Assembly: GCF_000685095.1 (NCBI RefSeq) | Contig: NZ_BAYE01000006.1 | Span: 124,001 to 188,000 of the forward strand | Reading direction: 5' to 3' | Length of the DNA: 64,000 bases | Source: Paraburkholderia caledonica NBRC 102488 | Lineage (GTDB): Bacteria > Pseudomonadota > Gammaproteobacteria > Burkholderiales > Burkholderiaceae | In this document: in pieces, positions 59,962 to 64,000 of the stretch | Layout of the letters: every line of letters starts with the position of its first letter | Numbering within the stretch: the stretch's first letter is position 1 | Notes under the pieces: generated by a model | Told to the model about the DNA's origin: nothing | The model's database searches: none | The model's input: only the letters and a program-made list of their open reading frames with translations | Made by a program: the position numbers and the translations under genes

Positions 59962-62615
59962 GTGCGAGCCGCCTTTTCCAGTTCCGCGAGCATTCGCTCG
60001 ACGCGATCCGCGAGCTTCTCCGTACTGACTTTTTCGCGTAAGCGTCCGACAATGAGCGGGAAGGCGAACGGCGTTGGTTTTTTTGGGCGCGTGAGAACGA
60101 GGCGGCTTTCGTTCATCCGTTCGAGCGCTGAGCGAATGCGTTTGGCGTCGAGTTCTTGCAATAGCACTTCGGCGTCTGCCTGATTGAGTAGTAAATTGCC
60201 GCTGTCGTGGTTGCGGAAGATATCGTAAAACAGGCCGCTGGAAGCCTGCAATTGCCGCGCGCTTTTCTGCTGGCCGGGATGTCCCTGGAATACCAGTCCC
60301 GAGACCCGCGCAATTTCGCGGAAACGCCGTTTGGAGAGTTCCGACGAATTGAGGCTCGCGAGTATGTCGTGGTCGAGTTCTTCAGGGGACAGCAAACCGC
60401 TCTCGAGTTCGGCAGCCCAATCGAATGGTTGCGCGGACAACAGCTCGAAACCGTAGTCGTTCATTGAAATGGAGAACGTGCCCGGTTTCTCTCGCGCCAC
60501 TCTCCATGCGAGCAATGCGCCGAGACCGATATGCGCCGTGCGCCCTGCAAATGGATAACAGAAAAAGTGGTGCCCTTCGCGCGATTTCAGTACTTCTGCG
60601 ACCAGCACGCCGGGCTCCGGCAACGCCGACCACCTCTGCTGCAATTCGAGCAGCGGTCGAACCGCGCGCATTTCAGGTTCGTCATAGATGCCGCCCGCGG
60701 CGCGCGCGAGCATGGTCAATGTCGCCTCGGCGAGTTCAGAAGAAAGCGGCATGCGGCTACCCGCCCATTGCGGCATTGCACCGCGTCCCGAGGCCGCGCG
60801 CTTGACCCATGCGGTCATGTCCTGCACTCGGATCAATTCCAGCGCCCGTCCGCCGAAGGTAAAGATGTCGCCCGGCTTAAGTCGCGAAACAAACGACTCT
60901 TCTATTGCGCCTATGCGTCCGCCCGCCAGATAAGCGACATTCAGCGTGCCGTTTGCGACGATAGTGCCGACGTTGTTGCGATGCCGCCGCACGAGGTCCT
61001 CGCGTGGCACGCGGTATAAGCCGTCGCTTTCGCGCACCACGCGATGATAGTCGGGATACGCGCGCAACGCGGTGCCGCCGCCCTCGACGAAGCCTAGTGC
61101 CCAATTGAACTCATTTTGCGTGAGATGCCGGTACGCATACGCGGTGCAAATTTCGTCGTACAGTTCGCGCGCGTCGAAACCGCCACCGATCGCCACGGTC
61201 ACCAGGTGTTGAACCAGGACGTCGAACGGCTTTTCCGGCGTTTCGCGGCCCTCTATTTGCCGCTTTTCAACCGCTTCCCGCGCCGCGGCCGCTTCGACGA
61301 GTTCCAGCGCGTGCGTGGGCACGATCGTCACGCGCGACGGCCGCCCCGGCGCGTGGCCGGAGCGGCCGGCACGCTGCATCAAACGCGCGACGCCTTTGGG
61401 CGAGCCGATCTGGAATACACGCTCCACCGGCAGAAAGTCGACGCCCAGATCCAGGCTCGATGTACATACAACTACTTTCAATAAGCCACTCTTCAAGCCG
61501 CGCTCGACCCACTCGCGGACTTCCTGATCGAGCGACCCGTGATGCAATGCAATTGCACCCGCCCATTCGGGCCGCGCTTCGAGCAGTGCCTGATACCAGA
61601 CCTCGCATTGCGAGCGGGTGTTCGTAAATACAAGCGACGTATGCGCTTCGCCAATGGCATTGGCGACCGCCTCGACCTGCCGCATGCCCATATGACCGCC
61701 CCACGGAAATCGTTCGATGGTCTCCGGAATAACCGTATCGACGATCAATGCTTTAGGCAGCTTGCCGTGCACGCTCACGCGCGGCGTTCCGACAGGCGCG
61801 AGAAGTACTTCGGCTGCGAACGGAAGGTTGCCGAGTGTCGCCGACAAACCCCAAACCTGCAGTTCCGGTCTCCAGTGCGCGAGCCGCGCAAGCGCGAGTT
61901 GCGTCTGCGTGCCACGCTTGTTGCCTAGCAACTCATGCCATTCGTCGACGATCACGAACTTTAAGTGCGACAGTACTTCGCGTGCGTCGGCGCGCGTGAG
62001 AATGAGCGACAGGCTCTCGGGTGTGGTGATCAGCGCGGACGGCATGCGCCGGTTCTGCCGCGCGCGTTCTGCGGAGGATGTGTCGCCGGTTCGCAGACCC
62101 ACTGTCCATGGCACAGCCAGTTCGGTTGCCGAGCTTTGCAGTGCACGCGCGGTGTCGGCCGCGAGTGCGCGCATTGGCGTGATCCAGAGAACCGTGAGTG
62201 GCTCGGGCTGAGTCGCTGCCGCTCGTTTCCGGGTGACAGTGGGTGCGGACGACGCGCTCGAAGCAAGGGCGGCGAGCGCGCCGAACCATACGGCCCACGT
62301 CTTACCTGCCCCAGTGGTTGCGTGCAGCAACCCACTCGCGCCTCGTTCCATTTCGCGCCAGACTTTGCGCTGAAAGTCGAAAGGCTGCCAGCCGCGCGCC
62401 TCGAACCACGCGTGAAGCTTGTCGGCGAAAGGGCGGCGCGCCGCATCTTCGTCGATGGCGAATGGCAGCGGCTCGAATGCCGGCTCACGCGCGTCGAGCC
62501 GCGCCTGCTGCTCGCGGCTGCGCGGAATGCGTCGCGGCCGGGGCGCGCGACGCCGCTCCGGCATAGCCGTGGGCGGTGGAACTTCGCGGTTGTCGGGATC
62601 GGCCGGTTCACTCAT
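59958..62615 (-). CDS. Ligase-associated DEXH-box helicase (Lhr-like)
   Basis: This 885-residue helicase has motif [11 protein letters not shown], motif [10 protein letters not shown], the SATLGN motif III and motif [17 protein letters not shown], and a C-terminal domain typical of Lhr-like proteins of the ligase-associated DNA damage response type. It is a 3'-5' type SF2 helicase likely acting on DNA or RNA-DNA structures during repair. It is the first gene of a two-gene operon with pdeM. An Arg-rich N-terminus ([20 protein letters not shown]) is specific to this protein group. Confidence 0.92.
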   Translation of the reverse strand: MSEPADPDNREVPPPTAMPERRRAPRPRRIPRSREQQARLDAREPAFEPLPFAIDEDAARRPFADKLHAWFEARGWQPFDFQRKVWREMERGASGLLHATTGAGKTWAVWFGALAALASSASSAPTVTRKRAAATQPEPLTVLWITPMRALAADTARALQSSATELAVPWTVGLRTGDTSSAERARQNRRMPSALITTPESLSLILTRADAREVLSHLKFVIVDEWHELLGNKRGTQTQLALARLAHWRPELQVWGLSATLGNLPFAAEVLLAPVGTPRVSVHGKLPKALIVDTVIPETIERFPWGGHMGMRQVEAVANAIGEAHTSLVFTNTRSQCEVWYQALLEARPEWAGAIALHHGSLDQEVREWVERGLKSGLLKVVVCTSSLDLGVDFLPVERVFQIGSPKGVARLMQRAGRSGHAPGRPSRVTIVPTHALELVEAAAAREAVEKRQIEGRETPEKPFDVLVQHLVTVAIGGGFDARELYDEICTAYAYRHLTQNEFNWALGFVEGGGTALRAYPDYHRVVRESDGLYRVPREDLVRRHRNNVGTIVANGTLNVAYLAGGRIGAIEESFVSRLKPGDIFTFGGRALELIRVQDMTAWVKRAASGRGAMPQWAGSRMPLSSELAEATLTMLARAAGGIYDEPEMRAVRPLLELQQRWSALPEPGVLVAEVLKSREGHHFFCYPFAGRTAHIGLGALLAWRVAREKPGTFSISMNDYGFELLSAQPFDWAAELESGLLSPEELDHDILASLNSSELSKRRFREIARVSGLVFQGHPGQQKSARQLQASSGLFYDIFRNHDSGNLLLNQADAEVLLQELDAKRIRSALERMNESRLVLTRPKKPTPFAFPLIVGRLREKVSTEKLADRVERMLAELEKAART

Positions 62616-62785
62616 CGAAAGCGCTCATTGGCATCGGGTTCGCATCGCGGCGATCGTTCGCAATGCAGCTTCTGTGTGGACCATGCATGTACCGTGCTGG
62701 TTCACCATATCCTCGCACTCCCACTTTGTGACCGTCCGTGATTAAATGCCGTGGCTTCACGTGTGCTTTGATAACGGAGTCTACG

Positions 62786-63643
62786 GTGAATAACAAGCTC
62801 GCGTCGTTACCTTCGGCGCCATTGCAAATTGCCGCTGCGCAGGCGCAACCGGTTTGCGGGGACGTGACGGCGAACATAGCGAAGACGGTCGAATTGACCG
62901 GTCGTGCCGCCGATCGCGGCGCAAGACTGGTGGTTTTTCCCGAGAAATTCCTGAGCGGATATGAACCCGGCCTGATTGCGGGCAATCCGTCGGAATACGC
63001 GTTCGGTCAATCGGATTCGCGGCTCGACCCGATTCGTGAAGCGTGCCACCGGCATGCCATTGCCGCGATTGTCGGCGCGGCCACGCGCGACGCCGATGGA
63101 CTACACATCTCATCGCTCGTGTTCGATCGTCGCGGCGAAGACGTCGAGCCTTACCACAAGCAGTATCTGTATAAAAGCGAAGCGGAAATCTACCGTGCAG
63201 GCATGCGAGGCTGCATGCTGGAACTCGACGGATGGCGGCTCGCGCTCGGCGTGTGCTACGACTCGGGCTTTCCCGAACACGCACGTCATGCGGCTGTGAA
63301 CGGTGCGCATGCCTATCTGGTGAGTGGATTGTTCAGCGTCAAGTCCGGCTATCGCCAGTTACGTGTCTGGTTCCCTGCCCGCGCCTTCGACAACACAATG
63401 TATGTTCTGTTGTCCAACCATGTCGGTACCACCGGCGGCTGGGATACGTGCGGCGCGAGCGCGATCTGGACTCCGTATGGCGACGTGATTGCAGAAGCCG
63501 GTCGCGAGCGGGAAGAAGTGATTAGTGCTTTGCTCGACCCCGCGGTTCTTGCCGATGTCCGGCAACGCGAAACGGCACTTGCGGACTTCGTCGCGCATGT
63601 CGACGCGCCGGCGCGCGACCATGCAATAAGGCGGATAGATTGA
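62786..63643 (+). CDS. Carbon-nitrogen hydrolase family protein (nitrilase superfamily)
   Basis: This 285-residue protein has the catalytic triad Glu53 (FPEKFL), Lys125 (YHKQYLYKSE) and Cys157 (GVCYDSGFPEHA). Nitrilase-superfamily members of this size are amidases or N-carbamoyl hydrolases. I chose the GTG at 62786, which has GGAG seven bases before it, over an upstream GTG at 62738. It diverges from the helicase gene over 170 bases. The substrate is unknown. Confidence 0.9.
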   Translation: MNNKLASLPSAPLQIAAAQAQPVCGDVTANIAKTVELTGRAADRGARLVVFPEKFLSGYEPGLIAGNPSEYAFGQSDSRLDPIREACHRHAIAAIVGAATRDADGLHISSLVFDRRGEDVEPYHKQYLYKSEAEIYRAGMRGCMLELDGWRLALGVCYDSGFPEHARHAAVNGAHAYLVSGLFSVKSGYRQLRVWFPARAFDNTMYVLLSNHVGTTGGWDTCGASAIWTPYGDVIAEAGREREEVISALLDPAVLADVRQRETALADFVAHVDAPARDHAIRRID

Positions 63644-63700
63644 CGGCACGCAGCAGTCGTTGCGCTAGAATGATCTGTACTACCCATCTGGAGATTCGTT

Positions 63701-64000
63701 TTGAAATCTATCGTTGCTCTGCTCGCTGCCACTGTACTTTCGTCCACCGCAATGGCCGCCGCTCCGGCTACGGAGAAGCTGCCTTCAGGCGTGATCGTCG
63801 AGCACCTCGTGCAGGGTACCGGCGCGCAGCCCGCGGCCACCGATGTCGTCAAGGTCAACTATCGTGGCACGCTTGCCAACGGCACTGAATTCGACGCTTC
63901 CGCAAAGCACGGCGGCGCCGCGACATTCCCGCTCAACCGTGTCATTCCTTGCTGGACGCAGGGCGTCCAGACCATGAAAGTGGGCGGCAAGGCCAAATTG
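63701..64000 (+). CDS. FKBP-type peptidyl-prolyl isomerase, periplasmic (3' end missing)
   Basis: The frame opens with TTG at 63701, preceded by GGAG, and runs off the window after 100 residues. A signal peptide (MKSIVALLAATVLSSTAMAA) is followed by an FKBP N-terminal part: SGVIVEHLVQGTGAQP, VKVNYRGTLANGTEFDAS and FPLNRVIPCWTQGVQTMKVGGKA in part. FKBPs speed up prolyl cis-trans isomerisation; this one should act in the periplasm. No ATG is available in a suitable place, so a TTG start is likely. Confidence 0.88.
   Translation, partial: MKSIVALLAATVLSSTAMAAAPATEKLPSGVIVEHLVQGTGAQPAATDVVKVNYRGTLANGTEFDASAKHGGAATFPLNRVIPCWTQGVQTMKVGGKAKL

Overview
The window reads as chromosomal DNA of a GC-rich betaproteobacterium, most likely Burkholderia or Paraburkholderia. 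This rests on codon use, a Gram-negative general porin of the Burkholderia type, a histone-like protein with a Lys/Ala-rich tail joined to an HU domain, OprD and NodT outer-membrane proteins, and a dense set of ABC/MFS transporters and regulators. No rRNA, tRNA, CRISPR array, transposase, integrase or phage gene was seen. Both ends cut through genes.

Layout. (1) 1-3.4 kb: 3' part of a fused circularly permuted ATP-grasp/alpha-E protein, coupled to a transglutaminase. (2) 3.4-8.6 kb: two tandem MarR paralogues and an EmrA-EmrB-NodT efflux system; three near-identical 20-bp operators sit at the three transcription starts. (3) 8.8-12.9 kb: a DUF488 protein, a marR-ClC operon and an HPP-CBS transporter; marR and HPP share a candidate operator in the same position relative to the -10 box. 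(4) 13.1-21.4 kb: cyclopropane fatty acid synthase-like enzyme, an orphan periplasmic binding protein, a three-gene phosphorelay and small unknown genes. (5) 21.5-25.5 kb: nucleoside transporter, cytidine deaminase and nucleoside hydrolase (one salvage operon), a PanE-like reductase and a small membrane protein.

(6) 25.6-33.6 kb: a leftward operon encoding a PotABC-like ABC importer, a three-subunit HcnABC/opine-oxidase-like dehydrogenase and, last, the binding protein, with a divergent IclR regulator. (7) 33.7-45.3 kb: a peptide-uptake block with oppABCDF, an OprD-type porin, an XRE-cupin regulator, a proton-coupled POT transporter and a MocR-type regulator. (8) 45.7-51.1 kb: the histone-like gene, then a second ATP-grasp/alpha-E/transglutaminase set, here as separate genes followed by an Anbu (proteasome-like) peptidase. 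(9) 51.3-64 kb: porin, YihY/BrkB protein with an unusual tail, YbaK-like deacylase, SulP permease, SYLF lipoprotein, a BBE-type flavoprotein, the PdeM/Lhr-like DNA-repair pair, a nitrilase-family amidohydrolase and the start of an FKBP isomerase.

Most noteworthy: two versions of the amidoligase/transglutaminase cassette in one 51-kb stretch, where the fused version has lost residues that look ATP-binding in the split version; the triple MarR operator lying between the -35 and -10 boxes of apparently leaderless promoters; the shared MarR operator linking ClC and HPP transporters; and the importer-plus-dehydrogenase operon of unknown substrate.
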